A DNA stretch of 64,000 nt, taken from positions 20,886,303 to 20,950,302 of the forward strand of contig NC_051440.1 of the NCBI RefSeq assembly GCF_001649575.2. Direction: 5' to 3'. Position 1 is the stretch's first letter. Every line of letters begins with the position of its first letter. The stretch comes from Kryptolebias marmoratus. Lineage: Eukaryota; Chordata; Actinopteri; Cyprinodontiformes; Rivulidae. Positions 23,513 through 35,980 of this stretch are shown here, piece by piece. The notes beneath the pieces were generated by a model that made no database searches, was not told the origin of the DNA, and was given only the letters and a program-made list of their open reading frames with translations. The position numbers were made by a program, and so were the translations under genes.

Positions 23513-25069
23513 AGTGTGGAATTGTGGGAATAAATAAAGAACGACGCAGAAACACAACTAATATTTTCACTAGGTAATCTTAATTGTTTTTAAAAAATAG
23601 TTTTACTCTGCAACAAAGCAGATCTTTGCCAACATTTGCTGTTCTCATCCACAGAAAAAGAAACAACACCGGCACACTAACTCAACCCATGATAGTTTGC
23701 ATCTCAGAGTGTTCCATATATGAGACTGCCTTACAATACTCACACTATAATGTATGTATTTGTGAAGTACCAACACAGAGAGGATGCAGAACCATGTTTT
23801 ACTCCTAATGCAAAGTTCACTTTGACTAAGTTTTTTTTTTTTTTGGAACTATTAGCACCTGCGTCAATGGAGAAAGTAAATCTGTATGACTGAGATATTT
23901 TAAAAGCACATTTTGGCTAAAAGGTTTGAAAAAACAGCATGAATAGGATTTTTTTTTTTGTTTTTTGAGACAAAAATTTGGTCTTTTTAGGTACAGTGGC
24001 TGTGAGAATTGACAGTAACCTGCAGTGGCTGTGGTTGCACACACTGCTGTGAATGTGGATGGATCTCACAGCCAAAGGATATTCTCTTGACAGCATCCAG
24101 CCACACGTTGACAGAACACACAAGTGTAGAATCATTACACACTTGTTTAACATCCCTCTCTCTCAATCTATCTGTTTGTATCCCTGCCCATTCTGCCAGA
24201 TGGTGCAGCTACCACCTCCAAACAGAGAGTTTTTGTGTGCAGCGAGCGGGAAAAAGTGGAGGTCAGTGAAAAGTTCAGATTACAGTCTCCTAATCATTGA
24301 GTTGCCTGCAGGCATCCTCCCAGAGAATACCAAATTGTGGTCTTTTGATTTCATTCATTGAACCTCCCACAGCCATTTATGTCTCAGCAAAGCCATTTAC
24401 AAACAGGTCTGCAGGTACAATTGATGCTGATATCTGCAACTATTATGGGATTTCTCTTTCCACAGATGCTGATCAATGTCAAAGACTTAGAAATCAAGGT
24501 TTTATTTATTTATTTATTTTTTGTACAGATTTTGTTTTGTGTGAGCCACAAGGTTACGGTGTTGTTTAGTTGAACCACCTGGTGAAATTTGTTATCTTAT
24601 TTTTTTTATATAAAAAAAAGAATAAATAACAAAATCACTTGTTCTGAAATAGTGAAAGATACCAGTAAAGAAACAGTCAATTTCTCATGAGACAAAAAAA
24701 TGGTTTTCTGCAGTTGAAATTTAATTGTACTTTATACAAACAGTAATGGTTCAGACTGTTTTAAATAGGACACAATGCAATATTTAGCATAATTGAAAAA
24801 CGTTTAGTGTATCTGGAATAACTTTATTGTAAAACATTACTGTATTTTCAGTCAATTCAGATTTCTATTGAACCTAAAAACTAAATATTTAATAATGAAA
24901 CATTACAATTTGTATTTTCAGCTTATAAAAGGGCACACTGAAAATAATTGGAATACATTTGTAATGAATTAGACTGTATTGAAACATACTATCAATAATC
25001 AGATTGAATCTTAACCTGACTATTTATTTTGTTCCTTAATAGATTGAACTGATCTTTATTGTAGTACAG
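23513..25069. other. Unique noncoding DNA with a possible conserved block
   Basis: The block 24000-24490 has even composition, few simple runs and several long frames on the plus strand (86, 102, 90 and 71 codons in different frames). It may be a conserved noncoding element or the remains of an exon, but no frame resembles a protein I know and no clean splice pair stands out. A TTTA run lies at 24500-24519. The rest is AT-rich without recognised content. Confidence 0.4.
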
Positions 25070-25385
25070 TAGGGCAGCATGGTGGTGCAGTGGGTAACGC
25101 TTTCGCTGCACAGCAAGAAGTTCTTGGGTATGAACCCTAGTTCACCGAGACCTTTCTTTTTTAGAGTTTTCATACTTGCATACATAGATTTTCTCTTAGA
25201 GCTCAGTTCAAAAGCATGCATATTAGATTATTTGGTGTTAAAATTGACTTTTTGGTGTGTGTGTGTGTGTATGCAGTTTGAACTGGTGAGCTTACCAGGT
25301 TATACCCCAAAGCATGGCTGTTGACTGCTGGGTTAGGCACCAGCTTGCAGATATAGAAGTGTGAGTCAGTGGTGTAAATTGGATT
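25070..25385 (+). mobile_element. SINE-like teleost element with an inserted GT run
   Basis: The head reads GGGCAGCATGGTGGTGCAGT, GGGTAACGCTTTCGCTGCAC and CAGCAAGAAGTTCTTGGG, the same family as the elements at 5205-5385 (antisense) and 61585-61860. The middle is lost or diverged, with a (GT)n run at 25254-25270. The tail matches the usual family tail at ATACCCCAAAGCATGGCTGT and GGGTTAGGCACCAGCTTGCA (family: gacagctgggttaggcaccagc). The head is tRNA-like. The copy is old. Confidence 0.75.
25254..25270. repeat. (GT)n microsatellite
   Basis: About eight GT units lie within the decayed SINE-like element. It is a simple slippage tract. Confidence 0.9.
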
Positions 25386-26689
25386 TAAAGTGGGATCTTT
25401 TGCTTTTCTGTGTGAGGTGCGTTTTGCTGTGAAGTGGATCCACATAAATAAAATGAAGCTATGTGAATATATTTACAGATTAGCTTGCTTAAAGATTTTT
25501 TCTAATTCACAACAGTCTTCCTCCTATAAAAATGTTTGAAGAAAGTATCTTGTAAAAATAGTTGTTGTTTTACTTGAATTTCAATTAATTTAGATAAAAA
25601 GACCAATCTACTCCAATTGTTTTATAGAGAAACTCATACTAACATTGCTGGTATCTGACTAAATGTTGTTACCTGCATTGCCTATTTGTAAAGGCAGTAT
25701 AGTCCTTTAAAATCATTGGTATTCATGAGGTGACCTTTTTCTTAATTATAACAATCTAAAATTAGAGTGCCTTTAAAAAGCTTTTATCGTTTGTTGTCAT
25801 TTTTTATCTGCACAGTTTTCAAGTAATATTTCCTCCTGAAGTCAGAACCTTTTTCCTTTTAGTTGATTCTTTTTACCTCCTATATGATGGAAATGTTCAA
25901 AACACTTCCTATACAAATCCCAGCTGTCAACTAAATCTTTATATTTTTGAAAGGGTATATATTTGATCCATTAAATTATTTTAATATTAGTCAGTTTAGA
26001 GAAATGTTATGTTCTGAAATTTTAAGAAATGTAATTGTGTAAGTTTCTATTATAAGTTTTATTTTAGGACCCATTAACACTGAGGTTTTGCATTGCATGA
26101 CTTCGGTAGCATATTTCTACACTGTCCACACTTTTCAAGAATATCTCACTTAGTCTAGCTCTATGACTCTTTCAATATATTAACATGTGCATTGTTTTAA
26201 AGTTTGCTATAGGTTTGCAACAGACACCCTGAAGTTAATTCCTCAAGCTATGCTGACTTATAACAGATGAGTCATTAAAGATAGATGTAATTTTAAGGAG
26301 GCTGTCTGGCATTAATGGAATCACTTAGACTTTGTAAGGTAATGGGGTTGTTGTCCATTGTATGCAGCCTCGTGGTGACCTTTCAGACATTATCTACTTA
26401 CTCTTCAGGAAATTAAAACCATCTTCTACTGTGGACATTTTATGACAGGGCTCTGATACTGCTTCTCATGCATTATAAAGAGGTCAAGAAATTGCTGGTA
26501 TTACTTCATTTAAGTGGATTAGGTGCTTACTACTCCAAGGCAGCCAAGGTTAAAATATCACTTGATCTCAACATTTATTTTGTCAATGTTTTGCATTTGC
26601 AGATGCAGGATCATGTAGGGTTGGTTGGCATGGAGAGAAATGGAGCAAACTAGTGTATCTATCATGCAGATGGGGTGATCTGCTGATGG

Positions 26690-27010
26690 TCTCACACCGC
26701 TGCCTCCCTAACAAACTATTGCCTTCATGACCCACTTGTTGAGTCACTCATGTGTCCATGGACCTCTGCATCGCTTGCTACTGCTGCTCTTATGGCTGTT
26801 GCTCTGTCATACCGTATGAAGGACAGACCAGTGCAAGGTGGGATCAATCATTCTCCGAGACACTCTGGCAGTGTAAACCTTTGATAAAGAGTGTCGTTCA
26901 TAGCGAACCCTCCCGTCAAGGACTTATTAAAGGCCTGACACAGTGTGATTAATGACAACACTGGCACCATCCGGCTGGGTCTCTACAGGGCTTAGATAGG
27001 TAGGAAAATG
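26690..27010. promoter_or_regulatory. Candidate conserved noncoding element
   Basis: A block of even composition lies in AT-rich surroundings. It has an unusual number of intact CpGs for this window (CACACCGC, ATACCGTATG, TCTCCGAGAC, GTCGTTC, AGCGAACC, CCCGTCAAGG, ATCCGGC), no simple repeats, and homeodomain or GATA-like words (TGATTAATGA, TTGATAAAG, TTAGATAGG). This texture is common in developmental enhancers of fish. No exon-like frame runs through it. Conservation is inferred, not observed. Confidence 0.3.
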
Positions 27011-28429
27011 AAAGGTGAGCACAGTATTGTACAGTAGACAGACAGACAGAAAAAAAACATCATCGCTCACCTCATATTTTTTTAAGATAAAAAAAAGATA
27101 AAATCAACATGAACATCTAATATTGTTTCACAGACACTTTTTAAGAAAGGCTGAAAATCGTGTTGTTGTATGATATTTTCCACAATATCAGGTTGTTCCA
27201 TTATTTACAACACACAAGTCATAAGGTTATATAAGGAGTCAACGGGTGCATGCTGCACTGATCTCCAAACTCATATGTGAGACTCGCATCTTTGAATTTT
27301 AACTGCGTTGCCCTCCAAGCTGATAGTAATGTTTTCCCTGAAATCCACTTTGTCTCTTTTTTGATTCAGAATGAATTATTAAAGATAGCTCAGTCAGAGT
27401 CATCTCAGTCGTCACAGTGGGGCTGAACAAGGCACAGACAGTGTGTTGTAACTTCTGCAAATTTCGGAGACTATAACGATACTCGAAGCCTCCTGCTCAG
27501 CTGGTGGTTTACAAAGGAACAGCTATTCAGCCAGCAAACAGACAGGACATGCAGGGTGTTAAGAATACAGCCACGCACACTGCTGTGTTGCAGGAAATAA
27601 TACATGTATCTTCTCAAACTCTGAATATGAGAAGCACAGGCGAGGAAAATGCATATCAAAAGCAAATCGACAAGAAAAAGTCAAATCAAACAAACTGTTA
27701 AATTTAGGAGAGGAGGATAAATAGGAAGATGAAGTGAACACTATTCAGATACTCTTGAGTTTGAAACAGATGGACAAATTGATGCTCAGTGATCTGCATC
27801 ACTGACTTATGCTATCTGTCAAAGCACAGGAGTTCCCCTTCATATGTATCCACAGTTTTTATTATTGTTATACCATTTTAGTCAAACTTGTATTTACCCT
27901 TAGAACTAAAGCTCACACAGAGTTCATAAGCAGTTCCTAACAGAGCAAGCTTTTTTTTCCTACTCTTATATTTCTTCAGAAAAAATGCCGATCTAGAAAC
28001 ATTTAATTTTCTTTAATCCCTTCTTCAAGAGGAGCACAGCGAAATCTTCATCCTCATACTGTTGATCTGTCTTATCTGTGTGGTTGCATTATAAACTGAG
28101 AGTTGCACAAAGCCTGTTGGAATACTTTGTACCAAATTGTGTAGTTGTAGCCTGTCATTTGGAAGATTTTGGTTTTCTTTTTCATCAAAATGCATGAAAC
28201 ATGACAGGCCTTACACTGTTATTTGTCCCTTTCACTTTTACTATGTAGCTCAAAAAACATTTGAGTCAAGAAACTACAGTAGAATGCTGTATCTGAACAT
28301 GCAAATAGAAAATGTATTTAGAAGTGCTCCTTGATTTCTGAAAATGCAAAAATGTGTTGAAGAGCCCAAAAGTCAGTGGCAAACACTCTTGCTTATAAAA
28401 TATTAAAAGCATTTCCATCTCCAGAGACT

Positions 28430-28760
28430 TGTATTTTTTAACAAGTCCTCAGTTCTCAGCACTGCTGCTGCATTGTTCCATACCAAGTGCCTACGAAACG
28501 TGGAACTTGCTTGCAATCAATGTGAAATGAGCTGCTTTGTGACTTATTGATGAAGCAGCTGTTGCATGAAGCCCTCTCTTAGCAGATCAGCTTAACAGGA
28601 GCCGTCCATTCACTCCACATGCAGCTGTAACAATGCTGCAACAATGTCAAAGATGTCAGTGTCAAAAGTGGTAATGATGTATTCTTGATTTAGGCTCATA
28701 ATTTGTGTACAAAGTAACGGCAGCTGAAGTGTTCACAACAAAGGTCCTTGCAGAGTGGTA
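28430..28760. promoter_or_regulatory. Candidate conserved noncoding element with SOX-like words
   Basis: The block has even composition and clustered SOX-type ACAAT or ATTGT words (GCATTGTTCC, GTAACAATGC, GCAACAATGTC), CAGCTG E-boxes (AAGCAGCTGTTG, ATGCAGCTGTAA), and retained CpGs (CTACGAAACG, GAGCCGTCC, AACGGC). No frame is open through it. An enhancer is plausible, but only motif density supports it. Confidence 0.28.
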
Positions 28761-29426
28761 TTTTTATAGTTGTACCTTTTTAAATATTTTCTTAAAGGTT
28801 TTGTTTTCTCTTCATTATATGAAATTCACAAGTACTCTTGGCAAAGTATAAATGTGCATCTCAACCTTGAGAGATCTCAAACAATATAGTGCTGTTTATT
28901 ATTCAAGGAAAAAAGAAAACATGTAAACAGTACTCTCGGCTTTTAATTTCCACGAGAACTTAAAATAAACAATTTTCCACAATAAATGTGTCCTAGAACA
29001 ATAAAAGCAGTCAAGAGGTTCTGCTGCTCAAAAAGGCTCTTTATTAATATTATGCACTTTAAAAATTTTATGCTTGGTCTACTAAAATGGGATTTTGACA
29101 GTGGTTTGTTTGGTTGCTTTGCTTTTCACCAGCTTATCAAAAGTATATTTTAATGATTACATTACCAAGTTTCTCACTGTACAATCACACAAAAGCACAA
29201 ATTTGAATTGGTAAAAAAAAAACAAGACAACCAAAGGTCAAATAAACAGATTTTAATTTGTTGCAGTTCTGTGAAATTACTTATCATTTGGAAATTAACA
29301 TGCACATGCTGCCAAATTCCCCAGACCACTCACAAAATCAGAACACTGTTTTTTTGGTCCAGATAAACTGGCACGTGCTCTACCAATTGATCGTCTTTGA
29401 AAGCAGTAAAATAGTGACTAAATAAT

Positions 29427-29445
29427 TATATATATATATATATAT
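29427..29445. repeat. (TA)n microsatellite
   Basis: About nine uninterrupted TA units in AT-rich DNA with no associated gene feature. Confidence 0.9.
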
Positions 29446-30284
29446 CCTTCCAAGTTTCTGTCTTCATATGAAAAGATGTTCAGCTTAAAACATATTTTGC
29501 TGAATATTTGTGGAACTTCACAACTTTCTTTCTTACTGTCTTGATGTAAGTTGATGCAAATGCCAAAATAACTCAGCCTTGGTTTCTGCTCCATCTTTCT
29601 CCTCTTTGAGATGAATAGAAGTTGTTTGTCTGTCTACAACACTGGTTTGATTGATCTGATCAATAACTCCTATGTTCCAAAGAAGCTTTAAACTCAGCAC
29701 CTGAAGCCTTCTTAAAAGGAAGCAACAGAAACATTTTTTTTTTTTAGTTTGTCTGAGTAGCTGCTCATTCTGAGTACCTGAGCAAACCTAAAACTGATTG
29801 ACTGACAGCTTTGTAGGTGTGTGCGTGTTTTTCAGTGTCTGTGTGTATGAGTGTTCCTGTGCATCTGTTTTGAAGAAGCCTGGCTCAACGCTCAAATGCT
29901 GTGATGCAGAAAGGCAGAAAATTTGCAACAGCACACTGAGCTCTCAGATTCGAGGATTTTCTTTTCACTTGTGTTCTGTTCTGCAGCTCTGGTTTTGCCG
30001 TTATTGAGTGCAATGTTGTGAGAGGGTTTGGGATTGAAAGTCTTGAGTTTTGTAGAGGTTGCTAGAGTGTGAGTGTGCAAGTGAGTTTCTGTATATTTGT
30101 ACCAACCACCTACCTGGTGTCCCAGACAGAAGTGATGGAAACGAATCGATCTTTGCTGTATCCTGTGTCCTCTTCCTCTGTGGCTGAGTGCTTGGATCTG
30201 CAGGACAGGAGGAGACTGGAGGAATAGCTGCTTACAGTTCTGTTCAGAGTGGAAGAAATACTGTATCACAACTAAAGAAAGAAG

Positions 30285-30395
30285 ATTGGATCGTGGCAGC
30301 TCGGTGGTCATTGTTGAAATCTTGTAATCCTGAGACCGTGGTCTTAAGTCCAGGTTGCATTGGAAAGGGCATCCAGCGTAAAACAATTGACAAAA
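30285..30395 (+). mobile_element. tRNA-derived SINE-like remnant
   Basis: The segment reads CGTGGCAGCTCGGTGGTCAT, then GAGACCGTGGTCTTAAGTCC, then GGAAAGGGCATCCAGCGTAA. The head (agctcggtggt) and the 'gggcatccggcgtaaaac' block are the signature of a well-known fish SINE type. The element is short and decayed, and its B-box region is degraded. It underlies the end of a 164-codon minus-strand frame (29892-30386), which I therefore do not call a gene. Confidence 0.65.
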
Positions 30396-31839
30396 ACACC
30401 TTAGAATGCCAGACTAAGCCAAGAACCAGAAAAACACAGACTAAACTGAAAAGCCTCTAGCATCAATAAATTTATTAAAAAACACAGTGATAAACAAGGA
30501 ACAGAAATGGCACAATAAACCGTTAACTGCACTAACTAAACATGCAAAACCTAGAAACTGTGACAAAACCAGCAATGTTCACAGTCCCTAGATAACAAAA
30601 AACAAGTAAACCTATTTAAAGACTTTAGCTGTGTTCTCTATGTCTTCCTTTTATTATTTGTGCTAGTTAATGCTAACAGAGATCATAAAGGGAGCCCTCG
30701 GTGTCACTTGTTGTTATAGGTGCTCATAAAAATGTTTTGGCTGTCATTATGTAACAATCCATATCTTATTACTGTCGATTGACTGAGCTGTGTTTTTAAA
30801 ATGAGCAAAATGCAAACAGCAGCTCAGCAATAAAGTGCAGCAAGCTTTCTATTGCTGTTATTTCAGTATAACTTTTGCAATATACTCAGCTAACCTAATT
30901 AAATGATTCTTACTATCTACAAATAGTAACTTTTACTGATTCCCTTAGAATCATCATTTGCAATTAGTCATTATTTGTGGAACTTTTCCACTGTTTCCAG
31001 CTAATGAAAATCAGAAAACTAACAACCAAAGTTTAAAGATAACAAAACTGAACCACAGTTGTATCACAAATAAATAATGTGGACATAAGATGCACTGTCT
31101 CATGATTTTGTGCTATTCTGGCTTAACTCGCCGTGTTTTGTTTACCTGGTATGGCTATTGACAGAAGGCGACCATCTAACCCTCCCTCCTACCAGCATTA
31201 AAAGGCAGTTGTTGCACAAACACAATAGACTTTGCCCTCTTTACCCTTTCCACCTCTCTGACCTTATTCATTTTGGTGCACGTTTCGAGTAATGTCCTCT
31301 GTGTTATGTTCACCGATTACACTGTGATCCGGTTCAAATAGAGGCCAAATGGAAGTCATATTTGTCTCATTGTTTGTTCTCAGGAACCAGGTCTGTTTCT
31401 GACTATCCATAAGCCACAAGGACATAAACAACAATGACCAAGTATGTGTGGACAAAAACAACTAATACATCAAATATCACATTCAATATACTGAAATGAC
31501 AGTGACAATCTAATGATCCATACAAACTAAAGGTTTATTTTTGTACAGAGTAGCACAGATGCAGCTCCAGGCTAACACAAGGTTTGAAGTTTCAACTCAA
31601 ACTGTCTTGTTCTTACACTGATTTCCTTTTAAATGTTCCAGCCAGAAAAGGTGATTGTCATTATTGATGTTTTGATGTTGCAGTTCTTTTCTCTATATAA
31701 AAAAGAAGTTACAATTCCACAAAGTGTACTGTGTCCAGCAAACACACCCTGAATGTATCCCAGCAAGTAAAGAGTTTAGCTGATTTTGTATTTTTTTTCC
31801 TAGAGTTAAAAAAAATATTAGAATATTCCTCTCAAAAGG

Positions 31840-32260
31840 AGGTCATATGGCTAATTACTATTATAAACAGTATACGATTGACAGACTGCCCTTGTCTAAT
31901 TAACTCATTGTTATCCACTGATACTCAATTAATATAGCAAGGAATACTTATATGCATATTTCAACCTATTTGTCATTGATATTGTTAACTTGTTTTTAAA
32001 AGCCTATAGCAATCCTGGTAATCAAGCCATTCATTATTACATTAATTGGTTGTGATTAAGTGGTTAATTATTGGATGCCACACTAGTCAAGCACAGCCCA
32101 TTAAGAGGGTGGAGTTGATGTTAAAGCTAGCAGATGCAAATGGTGGCATCAAGAAATTAGAATAAATGAGTTTGTTTGTTAGACTGAGAAGGAAAGCATG
32201 AGGGCAGCCAAGCATTAAATTCAATTGAGTTGTGCCTGTCAATAGCAGGGTAAGGGGCCA
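31840..32260. promoter_or_regulatory. Candidate developmental enhancer, homeodomain and POU words
   Basis: Three TAATTA homeodomain core words lie at 31852-31857, 31897-31902 and 32065-32070. Further AATTAA and ATTAAT words are at about 31927 and 32041. An NKX-like TTAAGTGG is at 32056-32063, a SOX-like ATTGTT at 31907-31912, and an exact POU octamer-like ATGCAAAT at 32134-32141. The second half (32080-32240) has more even composition. No open frame spans it. The clustering is greater than elsewhere in the window, though the AT-rich background inflates TAATTA counts. Confidence 0.4.
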
Positions 32261-35200
32261 TTTATTTCAGTACTTTTGTATAGGATCTTTGTCGCCACTG
32301 AACATGATGAATAGGACGCTGAGAAATTAGAGAGCGAGAACAGGAAAAATAAAGTAACAGTAAATGAAAAAAAAGTTTTGAAAGAGGATGACAAAACGGT
32401 GTGCAGTCTGTGATCTTCGAGGTATAATTTCCTTGATGTATGTTTAAGAATATTGACTTTTTTATTTATGACAAAATTGGAATGTAGTAAAAAAAGGTAC
32501 ATTGTTTCCAAAAGGATTGGTTCAAATTACACATTTAAAATTTATACATTTCGGATTTCTAATACATAAATAAAAAACATTCAATTATTGTTTATTTCTC
32601 CTTTCATTGATACAAAGTTACAAACTCATTCTTATTCCCAGTGTGTGAAAAACTTTTCTCAATCCTGGTAGTTTATCTGAGATGCACAGCGTGTCCTGAG
32701 GCAGTTCTTGATGATGATGATCTCTGATAGAGCAAGCCTTGCAATATTAATGAAGCAGAATGTACAGAAGATTCAGGAGAAGATGCAGAACATCCATTTC
32801 AGAATCTTCAATTTGACCTCCATGTCCCTTTGAACATCATGTTTTGATATGAATCCTATTTAAGATAATACTTTTTTTAAAAGTTTGTTTTCTTAATATT
32901 TGCTTGGGAACGGCACCAGTGACAGGCAACACAACTTTTAAGAACTGAGTTTACCAAGTGTCATACAAATAATAGTATTTTAACAAAACAAATGTGCACC
33001 GCTTACTGATACCCACAAATACCAGAGGCCAGACAAGTGTATGTTGTCCTGTCTTTTGAACAAATGGGTCCAAATCTTCTCTGAGGCTAACTCGGATAGC
33101 TGTGTGATTAGTGACAGAAGAGAATGGACTCAGAATGATGCGTCTCACTGGGTGTAAATCATCAAAGCTGATTTAGGGCTAACGTTATAAACTTCTTTGA
33201 GGTTATGGATGAACGAGAACTGTGACTTGAAACAGTTTGTAACAGATGCTTATGTGGTGTAATATGTTTGTACCGTTTTCCTGCTTGGTTTCTGCAATAG
33301 TTTAACTTCAGCAGATGGCTTTAATCTACTGATCTGATAGATAGAAGGTAACCCATGATACATGGCTTTACACAAATCACCGGCCGAATACTTTCTGAAG
33401 ACACCTGTCCTTGTTAAAACAGGTGTTATTTACAACTTACCAGATGTTTTGTGTAGCAAACCATTTGACAGATTTTAAAAGTTACTTTCTTCAAGTCTGC
33501 AGTCTTAATGTAGGAGTATTCAATCAACCAAACACATTTTAGTTTATGCGCATACTAACAAATTAAACTGATGGCAGCTGGACTTCTTATTTTGATTCTT
33601 GAAGACATTGCACTTTATTTTTAAGACCTTTTTTTTAATTTAAAACTAAATGGTGCAGATTTCCAGCTGCCTTTGATATATTATGTTAGGATTGCCATGT
33701 CCTAACAGATTTTACACCAGCATATTGTATGTGAATGTATGAACTCTGGTGTTTTTGAGTGTATCCACTCTTTGGATAACTTTTAGTGGGTTTATGCATC
33801 TCAGAAGAGTCTAAGGGTCACTTTAGATGTCTTTTATGAAATAAGCAGTGGTCTGAAGCTTGTGTGTAGCTCTGAGTCTACATAGCATTTGTTGTTTTCA
33901 TCCAAATACTTAACTGTCTACACTCCTAGCTTAGCATACCTCTCATCAAAGGGTTTCATCACCATAATGTGTACCAGCATTTAGATGGTTTACGACACCA
34001 GCTGTAGACCATCTTTGTCTTTGACTGCTTTGGCTGATTTTACTCCCAGTTGTCTGAATGGCTGCAGGGCATTTAAAGCTGCAATCGAGGGACGGTGTCT
34101 CCTCAATAGAGTCACACTTCAGTAAACAGATTATTCCGTCATGCCTAACCGCATGTCAAGTAACATGTTTAGTGATTTCACAAATATAAAATCAGCTTTT
34201 GATAAAGCTTTGTTTTTTTACAAAGCACAGAGCATTTTCATTCAGCAGTTGCATGTGTATATACAAAAGGAAAGGCTCAATTTTTAATCTGCCTGTAAAT
34301 AAATAGGCTGTGCATTGTTATTTCATTACATGCATCTCAATGAAACTGTCAGGTGTAAAAAAACAAAACAAAAAAAACAATGAAATGCTATCCAGTCTTA
34401 AGACCATTATAGTATTACTTTCCTTTTGTTCCATTTCGGTCAAACACGTTGCAATAACCTCATTTTTCTTTTTATGTCACAGGTCCTTTTTTTAAATGTG
34501 TAACTGTGCCTTTTAAAGTCATTTTGCAAAGCTATTTAATATTTTTTATCAATTTATTTAAGTCAGATAATGAATTATGTCAAGGCTCTTTCATGTTTTT
34601 TATTAATGTTTTTGCTTCTTAACTCCGAACTGATTTGTATGAATCAGTCACAGCTACGTATTTTATTTATTTCAAGACAAAAACATTTGGCTTGTTGGAT
34701 TTGTTGAACATTTAAAAGGAACTGCACTAAATCTGATGGTGAATATTAGTGTGTAAAATAAGTCCAGCTGTCTCAAAGGTTATAACAGAAAACGAGAAAG
34801 AATTAATTTTTCACTCTGGTCCAAAAATCTATTTGAACCTAAAACTAAAAATGTGGCTTCTGTCTGTCTGAGTCCAGTGTAATTGTCTCTGACTCAGTCT
34901 GCTGTAGTCTGGGATATTTACTGGCTCCAGTTTTTATTACCAGCCATGAAACATAAAACCGGAGTGTGTTCTTCACTCAGGGCTGCAAGAGCAAAAACAG
35001 CTCAAGTTTTTAAGACATGAAAGTTTTGAAACTGACAAAAACATTATCCAAAGATGGAAAAAGATCAACTTTATTATTCTGTATGGCAACTCTGTCTCAG
35101 TCGGCAAGTCTAAGGTTGACTGGTTTTATTTTCTTTTTAATTGCAGGATTGTCCACTGGGAGAAAGAAATAATGGAAATAATGCATAAGCTTCAGAGCAC

Positions 35201-35739
35201 TTAAAGCATAGGCACACTGTAGGCAGTGGGAATGGACCAGTCAAATCAACAATTTCATGTCTTCACAAAGGGTTTTAGACAAATAGAGATGGAGCATTAT
35301 TAGGAATGAATTTCACATCTTCACTCCTGTTTAGTGTGAGACAATGCACAGGAACAACAGAAGAAAAGAATCTGTTGAAGAAGTTGAGCAAATTATGACA
35401 GCATTCAATGAGTTTGTGCTTTGAATAATCTCCTTTATAATGCTTTTGTATAGCATTCTCTTTACAAAGTTTTACCATTTTTTCATTTATCTTATTGTAT
35501 TTTTTATTTCATATTTTTCTTTTTTTTCCCTCATTGTGACATACCTATCTCATGATGCATCTTGCTGCTGCTTAATGCCACTTTAATTAATACCTGATTA
35601 AATTATATGACTTTATTTTCACTAATCAAGATTTCAACAAGATCAAAGAGTTTGGAGGTATATATTATTCTTTAGGAAATCAAAATTCACACCTACTACC
35701 CAGTCCTAAATAAAAATAAATAAATAACACAATTCCTTC

Positions 35740-35980
35740 CTGGTTTCCCAGACATTAAAATTGTCAGTCAAGCTAATGAAAGTTTATGTTGCTCTTAATA
35801 TCTTTGAATGTCACTGCACTGCCAGTGAAGTGAAAGCCTTAAATCTTATGACTCATTTGAATTAGGAAAAGGTGTGTTATTAGGTGAACTGTCATCAGGA
35901 ACAATGGGTGTTTTTGCACATATGTACATGTTCATTTACACACAGCTGGATTGGCTCAGAACAACAGAAAACTTGTGATC
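35740..35980. promoter_or_regulatory. Candidate conserved noncoding element
   Basis: A block free of simple repeats with SOX-like words (AAATTGTCAG, GAACAATGGG), a GTCAGTCAAGCTAATGAAAG stretch, and a CAGCTG E-box. It is slightly less AT-rich than its surroundings. Support is weak and rests on texture only. Confidence 0.2.

Larger units (their letters stand above)
25386..30284. other. Unique noncoding stretch
   Basis: Nearly 5 kb without a recognised gene or transposon. It contains a pure TA run at 29427-29445 and several T runs. Two blocks stand out and are listed separately (26690-27010 and 28430-28760). The frames of 60-69 codons are unsupported. Confidence 0.5.

Noticed and set aside
24009..24573. 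Four overlapping plus-strand frames of 71-102 codons, first one Cys-rich
   Set aside because: The CSGCGCTHCCECG stretch looked like a small Cys-rich protein, but the spacing fits no zinc-finger or knottin I know and there is no convincing splice or promoter context.
29892..30386. 164-codon minus-strand open frame, the longest in the window
   Set aside because: Its start overlaps the SINE-like remnant at 30285-30395, the translation has no family resemblance, and a frame of this length is plausible by chance at this AT content.
33401..33426. 8-bp stem ACACCTGT/ACAGGTGT with 10-nt loop
   Set aside because: Too short to be significant in this length of DNA, although it holds E-box-like halves.
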